Part shown: piece by piece, positions 17,402 to 24,248 of the stretch | Layout: the number at the start of each line of letters is the position of its first letter | Position numbering within the stretch: the stretch's first letter is position 1 | DNA from: Campylobacteraceae bacterium | GTDB taxonomy: Bacteria > Campylobacterota > Campylobacteria > Campylobacterales > Sulfurovaceae | NCBI GenBank assembly: GCA_027100635.1 | Contig: JAMOOQ010000019.1 | Location: 1 to 49,970 of the forward strand | DNA: 49,970 nt | Direction of reading: 5' to 3' | The notes under the pieces: generated by a model | Seen by the model: the letters and a program-made list of their open reading frames with translations, nothing else | The model's database searches: none | What the model was told of the DNA's origin: nothing | Made by a program: the position numbers and the translations under genes

Positions 17402-18577
17402 ATGCAAGAATTTAAGCCAACAATTTTATATGTTGAAGATGATGATGGAATAAGAAATCAATTAGTAAAATTTTTAAAATATTTTTCAACTAAACTGATT
17501 ACAGCAAAAGATGGGCAAGAGGGCTTAGAGTTATATAAAAAATATCTACCAGATATAGTTATCTCAGATATAAAAATGCCAAAAATGAATGGTATTGAGA
17601 TGGTAAAATTAATTAAAAATATAAATCCAAAACAGTATATAATTTTTACAACAGCCCATAGTGAGAGTAATTATTTTCTGGATGCCCTTGATATGCAAGT
17701 TTATGCTTATATTTTAAAACCTATAAATTTAGATCAATTAGAGATAAAAATAGAAACAATTAGAGAATCTATAAACCAAAAGAACGAGTTAGAAAACTAT
17801 AATAATAGGCTTGAAGAGAGAGTAAAAGAAGAAATATTAAAACAAAAAAAGCAAGAGCATATCCTATTGCAACAGTCAAAACTTGCTCAAATGGGTGAGA
17901 TGATTAGTATGATAGCTCATCAGTGGAGACAACCATTGACAGCAATTAGTAGTACTATAACTAATATTGATATAAAACTTGAAATTGGAAAATTTGATTT
18001 TGAAGATAAAGAAGATAGAAAATTATTTTTAAAGTTTTTAGAGAAAAAACATAATAATATTATAAATTATATAAAGAATATGTCAGATACAATAGATGAT
18101 TTTAGAACATTTTTTAAACCAAATAAAGAAAGAACAGAAACTACTTATGATGAATTGGTTAAAAGTACACTCTCTATTATTGAAATGTCTATAAAAAATA
18201 ATAATATAAAGTTAATATTAGATTTAAATTGTAATAAACCAATAAATATTTATGAAAATGACTTAAAACAGGTTCTTATAAATTTAATTCAAAATGCAAA
18301 AGAAATATTATTGGAACGAAAAATAGAAAATCCAACAATAAAAATAACAGCTTCAAATGAAGTAATAACAATTAGTGATAATGCTCAGGGAGTACCAATA
18401 GAGATTATAGATAAAATTTTTGAGCCATATTTTTCTACAAAGGACAAAAAAGGTGGGACAGGACTGGGACTTTATATGAGTAAAATGATTATAGAAGATC
18501 ACTGTAATGGAAAACTTACAGTATCTAATAACTCTAATGGAGCAGTTTTTAAAATATATATACCATTAGATTCATAG
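17402..18577 (+). CDS. receiver-domain histidine kinase (REC-HisKA-HATPase)
   Basis: 391 residues, cytoplasmic, no membrane segment. An N-terminal receiver domain (about 1-125, phosphoacceptor D56 in VISDIKMP) joins through a coiled coil (about 128-160) to a kinase with H173 in AHQWRQP, an N-box NLIQNAKEIL and GTGLGLYMSKMII. Its receiver is the close paralogue of the one in the first gene of the operon. It is therefore probably both a target of the two membrane kinases and a kinase in its own right, able to pass phosphate on. It starts directly after the upstream stop (TAGATG). A tandem palindrome array follows the stop. Confidence 0.92.
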   Translation: MQEFKPTILYVEDDDGIRNQLVKFLKYFSTKLITAKDGQEGLELYKKYLPDIVISDIKMPKMNGIEMVKLIKNINPKQYIIFTTAHSESNYFLDALDMQVYAYILKPINLDQLEIKIETIRESINQKNELENYNNRLEERVKEEILKQKKQEHILLQQSKLAQMGEMISMIAHQWRQPLTAISSTITNIDIKLEIGKFDFEDKEDRKLFLKFLEKKHNNIINYIKNMSDTIDDFRTFFKPNKERTETTYDELVKSTLSIIEMSIKNNNIKLILDLNCNKPINIYENDLKQVLINLIQNAKEILLERKIENPTIKITASNEVITISDNAQGVPIEIIDKIFEPYFSTKDKKGGTGLGLYMSKMIIEDHCNGKLTVSNNSNGAVFKIYIPLDS

Positions 18578-18599
18578 ACTTCTTGCAAAACTTATTTGT

Positions 18600-18625
18600 A
18601 GATACCCAGTCAAGCTGAGTATGAC
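18600..18625 (+). repeat. TCAAG-loop palindrome
   Basis: AGATACCCAG-TCAAG-CTGAGTATGAC, a member of the dispersed palindrome family with a constant TCAAG loop, 23 bp after the kinase stop. Confidence 0.6.
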
Positions 18626-18651
18626 GGTTCTTTAGTTGTTTGTCATTATTC

Positions 18652-18765
18652 GTCATTCCGTGCTTGATTTTTTGTCATTCCGTGCTTGATTTTTTGTCAT
18701 TCCGTGCTTGATTTTTTGTCATTCCGTGCTTGATTTTTTGTCATTCCGTGCTTGACACGGAATCT
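18652..18765 (+). repeat. 22-bp tandem array of half-palindromes
   Basis: The unit GTCATTCCGTGCTTGATTTTTT begins at 18652, 18674, 18696 and 18718. A fifth copy at 18740 continues into the full palindrome GTCATTCCGTGCTTGACACGGAATCT. The first four copies keep only the left arm and the loop, so the array grew from one arm of the element. There are no spacers, so it is not a CRISPR. Confidence 0.85.
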
Positions 18766-18796
18766 ACAAAGAACTTGTCATTCCGAAAGGTTGCTT

Positions 18797-18822
18797 GTCA
18801 TTCTGAACTTGATTCAGAATCT
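18797..18822 (+). repeat. TCAAG-loop palindrome (CTTGA orientation)
   Basis: GTCATTCTGAA-CTTGA-TTCAGAATCT, identical in sequence to 21817-21842 and 26424-26449. Confidence 0.65.
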
Positions 18823-18857
18823 AGTTTTGATAATATTAAACTTTTTGGATAATTAGA

Positions 18858-18863
18858 TATAAT
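18858..18863 (+). promoter_or_regulatory. -10 box for mqnE
   Basis: TATAAT 22 bp before the mqnE ATG, in ATTAGATATAATAAG. This separates mqnE from the signalling operon upstream. Confidence 0.5.
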
Positions 18864-18885
18864 AAGCAAAAAATGGTGTGTAAAT

Positions 18886-19947
18886 ATGGATATAATAACA
18901 AAAATAAAAAATAAAAAGAGATTAAATCAACAAGATGGAGAGGCACTTTATAAGCTTGATTTGTTTACTCTAGGGAAATTAGCAGATAAAATAAGAGTTG
19001 AAAAGTTTGGTAAAAAAACATATTTTAATATAAATCGTCATATAAATCCTACAAATATTTGTGCTGATATTTGTAAATTTTGTGCATATAGTGCAAGTAG
19101 AAAAAATCCAAATCAATATACGATGAGTCATGAAGAGATTTTGAAAATAGCAGAGAATTCTTATAAGATGGGTGCAAAAGAGATGCATATTGTTTCTGCT
19201 CATAATCCAAATGATGGAGTTGAATGGTATATGGGTGCATTTAGAAAAATAAAAGAGAAATTTCCATCACTTCATGTTAAGGCTATGACCGCTGCTGAAA
19301 TTGATTTTTTAAGCCGTAAATATGGACATAGTTATGATAAAATTCTTGATATGATGATAAAAAATGGAGTGGACTCTATGCCTGGTGGTGGGGCTGAAAT
19401 TTTTGATGAAGATATTAGAGATTATCTTTGTAAAGGTAAAGTAACATCAGACCAGTGGCTTGAAATTCATAAGAAATGGCACGAAAAAGGAAAAATGAGT
19501 AACGCTACAATGCTTTTTGGTCATATAGAAAATAGAGGTCATAGAGTTGATCATATCTTAAGATTAAGAGATTTGCAAGATAAAACAGGTGGGTTTAACG
19601 CTTTTATCCCTTTGGTTTATCAAAAAAATAATAACTTTTTAAAAGTAGAGAATTATCCAACAGCTCAAGAGATATTAAAAACTTATGCAATATCAAGAAT
19701 TTTATTAGATAATATCCCTCATATAAAAGCATATTGGGTTACAGCATCTATCAATCTTGCTCTTGTTGCTCAGGAGTTTGGTGCAGATGACCTTGATGGT
19801 ACAATAGAAAAAGAGTCTATTCAGTCATCAGCAGGAGCAAATAGCCACAATGGGATGAATCAAGAAGAGTTTATAGGGCTTATTAAAAACTCAGGATTTA
19901 CACCAGTTCAAAGAGATAGCTTATATAATGAATTAGAGAGCTATTGA
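18886..19947 (+). CDS. mqnE: aminofutalosine synthase MqnE (radical SAM)
   Basis: 353 residues. A radical SAM enzyme of the futalosine route to menaquinone; it joins 3-[(1-carboxyvinyl)oxy]benzoate with a SAM-derived adenosyl radical to give aminofutalosine. The CxxxCxxC cluster ligands are C59, C63 and C66 in NICADICKFC. The preceding NRHINPTN is the MqnE version, which separates it from the related MqnC. The C-terminal part with NNFLKVENYPTAQEILKTYAISRI also fits the family. Campylobacterota make menaquinone this way. The stop overlaps the ATG of the phosphoribosyltransferase by one base (TGATG), so the two are coupled. Confidence 0.92.
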   Translation: MDIITKIKNKKRLNQQDGEALYKLDLFTLGKLADKIRVEKFGKKTYFNINRHINPTNICADICKFCAYSASRKNPNQYTMSHEEILKIAENSYKMGAKEMHIVSAHNPNDGVEWYMGAFRKIKEKFPSLHVKAMTAAEIDFLSRKYGHSYDKILDMMIKNGVDSMPGGGAEIFDEDIRDYLCKGKVTSDQWLEIHKKWHEKGKMSNATMLFGHIENRGHRVDHILRLRDLQDKTGGFNAFIPLVYQKNNNFLKVENYPTAQEILKTYAISRILLDNIPHIKAYWVTASINLALVAQEFGADDLDGTIEKESIQSSAGANSHNGMNQEEFIGLIKNSGFTPVQRDSLYNELESY

Positions 19948-20390
19948 TGGATAAAATATATTATGGTTATGATGAGTTTAGAGACGATTTAAAAGCTTTG
20001 ACCTCAAAAATAGATTATGAATTTGATACAATTATTGCAATTGCAAGAGGTGGGCTTAGTATGGCTCAACTTTTGGGAGAATATTATAATATCAGAAAAG
20101 TTTACTCAGTTAATACAATTGGATATGATGATGATAAAAAATTAGAAAATACAGAGATTTTTAATATTCCAAATCTGAAAGATTCTAAAAATATTTTGAT
20201 TGTAGATGATATTGTGGATACTGGTGATACTTTAGTTTTAACAATCAATAAATTACAAGAATTATATCCCATGCAGACATTTAAAAGTGCCTCAATCTTC
20301 TATAAACCAACTGCAATAATCAAACCAAACTTTTATATCAAAGAACCAAAAGGCTGGATAGAGTTTTTTTGGAGTAAAGATTTAGACTAG
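19947..20390 (+). CDS. phosphoribosyltransferase (Gpt/HPRT-like)
   Basis: 147 residues from the ATG at 19947, which overlaps the mqnE stop. The PRPP-binding loop is VDDIVDTGDTL near residue 90. An early IAIARGGLSMAQLLGEY block is typical of the xanthine/hypoxanthine phosphoribosyltransferase group, and the C-terminus WIEFFWSK carries the aromatic residues seen in Gpt-like purine salvage enzymes. Coupling to mqnE is interesting because the futalosine pathway releases adenine or hypoxanthine, which such an enzyme could salvage. That link is inferred from position and family. Xanthine, guanine or hypoxanthine could be the true substrate. Confidence 0.85.
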   Translation: MDKIYYGYDEFRDDLKALTSKIDYEFDTIIAIARGGLSMAQLLGEYYNIRKVYSVNTIGYDDDKKLENTEIFNIPNLKDSKNILIVDDIVDTGDTLVLTINKLQELYPMQTFKSASIFYKPTAIIKPNFYIKEPKGWIEFFWSKDLD

Positions 20391-20419
20391 AATACAAATA
20401 AATTAAAAAGCATAATTGT

Positions 20420-20510
20420 TGGCAATCCTCAGTGCTTCGTAGTTGCCCTCTTTAGAAGTTATTTATTTTTTAATCCTTATCTTTCAAGTTTTTTGACTTG
20501 GGAGACTTTT
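20420..20510 (+). repeat. inverted-repeat DNA after the phosphoribosyltransferase
   Basis: GGCAATCC...GTTGCC forms one weak stem and CAAGT-TTTTTG-ACTTG another, ahead of a T-rich tract (TTTTCTCTTT). The first part may be a decayed GTAGGGGCAAT-type repeat, and the second could end transcription. Both calls are weak. Confidence 0.3.
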
Positions 20511-20587
20511 CTCTTTAAAAGAAAAATTTAATACAACTTTAATAGTTATTAGATAAACTTATTTAAAAGTTAATATAAAGTTAAAAA

Positions 20588-21763
20588 ATGATAAATCTAA
20601 ATATTTTTGAGTTTTCAATATCTGCTCTTTTAAGAAGAGGTAGTAAAAATATATCTGTGGTAGTAATCTTGACTATTTTGATATTCTTACTCTCTTCTAT
20701 GATGTTAATCTCTGGTTCTATAAAAAAAGAATTATCTATCGCTTATAACCAACTGCCTGATATTACTATTCAAAAATATATAGGTGGTAGAGTTTTTAAT
20801 ATTGAAAATAGTAGAATTGATACTCTTCTTGAAATTGATGGAGTTGAAGATGTCACAAACCGTGTTTGGGGATATTACTATTTTAAAAATAGTGGCGTTA
20901 ATCTATCTATAATAGGTATAGATCCGTTTGAAAGTCAATATAAAAAAGAGATAGAGGATATTGCCTCTATTAATAATGATTTATTATCAAATGAAGATAA
21001 GATGATAGTTGGATATGGTGTTAAAAATGTATTTGATAACAGTTACTATAGTAACTTTTTTAATTTTATACTTCCTGATGGAAAATTTAAAAAGGTATAT
21101 ATTGCAGGAGTTTTTGATAGTTCATCTCAAATATTTTCAAATGATACCATTTTATTAAATCAAAATCTTGCAAGAGAAATATTTGATATGAGCAGTGATA
21201 TGAGTAGTGATATTACAATCAAGGTTACAAATCAAACAGAAGTGGATAATATTGCATCAAAAATAAGATATATATATCCTGATACTAGAGTAATTACAAA
21301 AGATGATATAGAAATTTCAAATAAAAATATTTTTAATTATAAAAGTGGTATATCTTTACTTCTTTTTACTATATCTCTTTTAACATTTTTTATTATTGTT
21401 TATGATAAAGCATCAACTACAAGTTATGATGAGAGAATAGAGATTGGAATTTTAAAAGCCATAGGCTGGAGAGTAGAAGATATATTAAAAGAGAAACTAT
21501 ATGAGGGAGTAATAATATCTATATTTGCATTTACCTTAGGGATATTAAGTGCAATAATTTTTGTATATACGCTTCAAGCACCTCTTTTAAGAGATATATT
21601 CTCTGGATATTCTAAACTAAAACCAGAGTTTGATTTGATATTTTCATTTGATATTGAGATATTCTTTATTATATTTTTTATTACAATTCCCACATATTTA
21701 GCATCTATAATAATACCATCATGGAGAATTGCAATTGGAGATGTAGATGAAGCATTGAGATAA
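20588..21763 (+). CDS. FtsX/MacB-like ABC transporter permease without adjacent ATPase
   Basis: 391 residues. One N-terminal membrane helix (about 20-45), a periplasmic MacB-type domain (about 50-250), then three helices (about 258-280, 305-330 and 350-375) interrupted by DERIEIGILKAIGWR, the FtsX-family signature loop. This is the layout of type VII ABC permeases (MacB, LolC/E, FtsX), which use an ATPase to move a periplasmic or membrane substrate. No ATPase gene adjoins it; the nearest genes are a phosphoribosyltransferase and a pilin. It must therefore use a partner from elsewhere or be the remnant of a larger operon. Substrate unknown. Confidence 0.85.
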   Translation: MINLNIFEFSISALLRRGSKNISVVVILTILIFLLSSMMLISGSIKKELSIAYNQLPDITIQKYIGGRVFNIENSRIDTLLEIDGVEDVTNRVWGYYYFKNSGVNLSIIGIDPFESQYKKEIEDIASINNDLLSNEDKMIVGYGVKNVFDNSYYSNFFNFILPDGKFKKVYIAGVFDSSSQIFSNDTILLNQNLAREIFDMSSDMSSDITIKVTNQTEVDNIASKIRYIYPDTRVITKDDIEISNKNIFNYKSGISLLLFTISLLTFFIIVYDKASTTSYDERIEIGILKAIGWRVEDILKEKLYEGVIISIFAFTLGILSAIIFVYTLQAPLLRDIFSGYSKLKPEFDLIFSFDIEIFFIIFFITIPTYLASIIIPSWRIAIGDVDEALR

Positions 21764-21782
21764 TAAACTTCTATATTATAAT

Positions 21783-21842
21783 AGATTCCCAGTCAAGATG
21801 AGAATGAGTAACTTTTGTCATTCTGAACTTGATTCAGAATCT
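21783..21842 (+). repeat. two TCAAG-loop palindromes
   Basis: AGATTCCCAG-TCAAG-ATGAGAATGAG (21783-21808) and GTCATTCTGAA-CTTGA-TTCAGAATCT (21817-21842) lie between the convergent permease and pilin genes. They may serve as terminators for either, but have no T-tract. Confidence 0.6.
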
Positions 21843-21845
21843 AAC

Positions 21846-22289
21846 CTACTCTAATTTTTTACAAGAAGTAGAACTACTTGTACATACAAATCTATTACCT
21901 TTAAGTTGAAAGTCGATATTAGTTGTACCACCTGGTAATCTATAAGTATATGTAGAACTAGCAAATGTCCAACATCCTCTTTTATCACCTTCACAACCTC
22001 TAATAGGATATTCAATAACCCTAACATCTGTAGCATCAAAAGTATCAAATATAAAATTAGTATTTTTACTAAGGCTTTCAATATTTGTAAAATCACCTCT
22101 TAATATTCTTTTTTGTCTCTCTGTGCTAATCGCATTTCTAACAGCAGCTACTGTAGTTTTTGCTCTTACATTTTGTGCATCATTTCTTGATGCTGCAAAT
22201 TTTGGAATTGCAATACCAGCTAAAATACCGATAACAACTATAACAAAAACTAATTCTATCATTGAAAAAGCTTCTTTTGAATTTTTCAT
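21846..22289 (-). CDS. type IV pilin-like / pseudopilin protein
   Basis: 147 residues. The N-terminus MKNSKEA-FSMIELVFVIVVIGILAG is a prepilin leader with Glu at mature position 5 and a hydrophobic helix. The residue before the cleavage site is Ala, not the usual Gly; prepilin peptidases tolerate Ala poorly, so processing may be slower. The C-terminal domain has four cysteines (RGCEGDKRGCW and FVCTSSSTSC) that could form two disulfides. It is separated by repeats from the other three pilin-like genes on the same strand and is the most diverged of them. It could be a minor pilin or a type II secretion pseudopilin; assembly genes are not in this window. Confidence 0.88.
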   Translation of the reverse strand: MKNSKEAFSMIELVFVIVVIGILAGIAIPKFAASRNDAQNVRAKTTVAAVRNAISTERQKRILRGDFTNIESLSKNTNFIFDTFDATDVRVIEYPIRGCEGDKRGCWTFASSTYTYRLPGGTTNIDFQLKGNRFVCTSSSTSCKKLE

Positions 22290-22382
22290 AAATATACTCC
22301 TACTATTTAATATGTTAGCTATATTATACTATAAAAAAGATAAAAGAAAATAAAACTTATTTGCTGGATTTAATATTTAGGA

Positions 22383-22577
22383 GGGCATCCTTCTTAAGTA
22401 GTATACAGTTTACGAGACCCTGAATCAAGTTCAGGGTGACGAAAGTTCATCATCATTCAGAATTATAAAGTTTGTTATTTAGAATTATAAAGTTTGTCAT
22501 TCAAAATTACAAAGTTTGTCATTCCGTACTTGATACGGAATCTCTAAAATCAAGAGTGTCTACTACCTTTAATATTT
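22383..22577 (-). repeat. composite palindromic repeat, copy 2 (inverted relative to 10369-10530)
   Basis: Contains ACCCTGAA-TCAAG-TTCAGGGT (22415-22440), three AATTATAAAGTTTGT-type units, ATTCCGTA-CTTGA-TACGGAAT (22518-22543), and TCAAGAGTGTCTACTACCTT. This is the reverse complement order of the copy beside smpB. The middle unit is repeated three times here and twice there. Confidence 0.75.
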
Positions 22578-22616
22578 TCTATAAAGAAAGAATGCCAAAG
22601 AAAGAATGCCTTTTTT

Positions 22617-22642
22617 AAGAGTATAGAAAGTTCTATACTCTT
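22617..22642. terminator. strong hairpin after pilin-like gene
   Basis: Perfect 11-bp stem AAGAGTATAGA / TCTATACTCTT with a 4-base loop, 7 bp beyond the stop of the pilin-like gene at 22649 (minus strand). The minus-strand tail is A-rich, not T-rich, so it is a poor classical terminator but a good RNA 3' barrier. Confidence 0.55.
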
Positions 22643-22648
22643 TTACCT

Positions 22649-23047
22649 CTACTCATATTGCATAACATTATTATTGACCCTCAAAATATGCTCACCAATC
22701 AAATGATTTTTTTTTGCTCTTTTAGTTGTTTCTTTACAAACTAAATCATCACTGTCATTTCTAAGTACATTAACAAAAATAGCTCCATCATCTTCATAAG
22801 AAGCTGTAAAATCATAACAAATATTAGTAATGTAATCAGTATCAGAGAGTTTAAAAGTACTAGTAGCTGTATATTTCATAAGTATAGTTTGAAGTCTAAC
22901 TGCTATAGATTGCAATTCTGTTGCCACTCTTGCATCATTTCTATTAGCATTTAATTTAGGAATTGCCACAGAAGCAAGCATCCCTACTATTACAACAACA
23001 AAGACCAATTCAAGCATAGTAAAACCACTTCTTTTACCATTTTTCAT
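22649..23047 (-). CDS. type IV pilin-like / pseudopilin protein
   Basis: 132 residues. The leader MKNGKRSG-FTMLELVFVVVIVGMLAS has the Gly/Phe cleavage site and Glu5. The mature domain has two cysteines (ITNICYDF and LVCKETT) and many Asn, Asp and Lys residues. It shares the NRNDARVATEL stretch after the hydrophobic helix with its neighbours but differs beyond it. It lies 78 bp after the next pilin gene on the minus strand, with a terminator in between, so it is probably transcribed on its own. The products probably assemble as minor subunits of a pilus or secretion pseudopilus made elsewhere. Confidence 0.88.
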   Translation of the reverse strand: MKNGKRSGFTMLELVFVVVIVGMLASVAIPKLNANRNDARVATELQSIAVRLQTILMKYTATSTFKLSDTDYITNICYDFTASYEDDGAIFVNVLRNDSDDLVCKETTKRAKKNHLIGEHILRVNNNVMQYE

Positions 23048-23074
23048 ACAATAAGCCTTTATATAATAAAAAAC

Positions 23075-23101
23075 CTACCCTATAATAAAAATATAGGGTA
23101 G
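23075..23101 (-). terminator. Rho-independent terminator of pilin gene at 23126
   Basis: Perfect 10-bp stem CTACCCTATA / TATAGGGTAG with a 7-base loop. On the minus strand it is followed by GTTTTTTATT, a proper T-tract, 25 bp after the pilin stop. Confidence 0.8.
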
Positions 23102-23125
23102 ATAAATTTTAAGAAAAATAAATTC

Positions 23126-23518
23126 TTATTCTGTTACACCTGAAGCACCAAATGAATGAGTTGTAAGCATACCTTTTGATGTAGATTTAGCAACTGCCTT
23201 TTTACAAGAAGCACTGTCTTTAGCAGCATCTTCAACTGTTAAATTACCATCTGAAGTTGCAGAAAGTGTCCAACAACCACCATCAATAACAGATTTACAT
23301 GAAGCAGGTGTACCATCACTACCATCTACAATAGGAGTTGCACCAGATGCTGTATATGTTGCACCAATATCACCAATACATGTACTTAAATTTGTAAGCT
23401 CTTTAGCCACTTTTGCATCATCTCTTGTAGCTGCAAGTTTTGGAATAGCAACTGCTGCCAAAATACCAATAATAACGATTACGAAAATTAATTCGATCAT
23501 TGTAAAACCTTTTCTCAT
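23126..23518 (-). CDS. type IV pilin-like protein (tandem pair, member 1)
   Basis: 130 residues. Leader MRKG-FTMIELIFVIVIIGILAAVAIPK with Gly/Phe cleavage and Glu5. The first 47 residues, and about 155 bp of DNA including the ribosome site, nearly match the neighbouring gene at 23629. The C-terminal domain then diverges. Cysteines in LSTCIGD, ASCKSVIDGGCW and SASCKKA form a conserved pattern in both members. A hairpin-forming GTTAGTT-CAAT-AACTAAC lies in its leader and a clear terminator follows. It is probably a pilus subunit; the pair may provide alternative tips or variants. Confidence 0.9.
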   Translation of the reverse strand: MRKGFTMIELIFVIVIIGILAAVAIPKLAATRDDAKVAKELTNLSTCIGDIGATYTASGATPIVDGSDGTPASCKSVIDGGCWTLSATSDGNLTVEDAAKDSASCKKAVAKSTSKGMLTTHSFGASGVTE

Positions 23519-23545
23519 AATAAACTCCTAATAAATTTTTTGTTT

Positions 23546-23563
23546 GTTAGTTCAATAACTAAC
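23546..23563 (-). promoter_or_regulatory. conserved inverted repeat upstream of pilin member 1
   Basis: GTTAGTT-CAAT-AACTAAC, a perfect 7-bp inverted repeat 28 bp before the ATG. The same motif stands at the same distance before the neighbouring pilin gene (24054-24069). It is a candidate operator or leader hairpin. Confidence 0.5.
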
Positions 23564-23628
23564 TATTGAAATGATAACATCAATAAACTTAAAATATGAT
23601 TAAATATAAAAAGATATTGAATATTATT

Positions 23629-24027
23629 CTATTCTGTTACACTTGAAGAACCAAATGCATGTTCACCCATCATACCTTTTGCAGTAGCCTTAGAATTTGC
23701 TTTTTTACAAGCTCCAACGCTTGCATTTTCACCTGCACTTACAGATATATTAGAATCTGTTCCATTGATAATAAAACACTTCCCATCATAAACAGACTTA
23801 CAAGATGAATATAAATCCCCTATATCACTAGCTCTTCCAGGGAGAGATGCTCCAGAGGCAGTATACCCAGCACCAAGATCAGAAATACAAGTACTTAAAT
23901 TTGTAAGCTCTTTAGCCACTTTCGCATCATCTCTTGTTGCTGCAAGTTTTGGAATAGCAACTGCTGCCAAAATACCAATAATAACGATTACGAAAATTAA
24001 TTCGATCATTGTAAAACCTTTTCTCAT
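23629..24027 (-). CDS. type IV pilin-like protein (tandem pair, member 2)
   Basis: 132 residues. The leader and helix (MRKG-FTMIELIFVIVIIGILAA) are identical to the gene at 23126, and the first 45 residues are nearly so. The remainder shares the cysteine framework (LSTCISD, YSSCKSVYDGKC, VGACKKA) and the end HAFGSSSVTE against HSFGASGVTE, but the loops between differ in length and sequence. This is the upstream member on the minus strand and sits 110 bp before member 1. A lipoprotein gene diverges from it across 221 bp. A major pilin role is possible but no assembly genes are present to confirm it. Confidence 0.9.
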   Translation of the reverse strand: MRKGFTMIELIFVIVIIGILAAVAIPKLAATRDDAKVAKELTNLSTCISDLGAGYTASGASLPGRASDIGDLYSSCKSVYDGKCFIINGTDSNISVSAGENASVGACKKANSKATAKGMMGEHAFGSSSVTE

Positions 24028-24053
24028 AATAAACTCCTAAAAAATAAAATTTG

Positions 24054-24069
24054 TTAGTTCAATAACTAA
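24054..24069 (-). promoter_or_regulatory. conserved inverted repeat upstream of pilin member 2
   Basis: TTAGTT-CAAT-AACTAA, the 6-bp-stem version of the motif at 23546-23563, 26 bp before the ATG. Conservation while surrounding upstream DNA has diverged argues for a function. Confidence 0.45.
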
Positions 24070-24248
24070 ACATTATAATATTAACAATTAAAGGCTTAAA
24101 ATATAGTAAATATAGATAAATAGTTATAATATAGCTAAATTTAATAAAACTTATATCAAATTTGGGGTAAAATTATATATCATTAAGATATATTATCACT
24201 TTTATTGAAAAGTTATAATTTAATGAAAATTATATAAAAGGATTTTTT

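Larger units (their letters stand above)
22290..22648. other. gene-free stretch filled by a composite repeat and hairpin
   Basis: 359 bp between two pilin-like genes with no open frame of interest. It holds the pilin promoter region (22290-22380), the inverted composite repeat (22383-22577), duplicated AAAGAATGCC words, and a strong hairpin at 22617-22642. Confidence 0.7.

Noticed and set aside
18652-18765. Possible CRISPR array
   Set aside because: Repeats are directly adjacent with no spacers, the unit is 22 bp with a T6 tail, and no cas gene is near.
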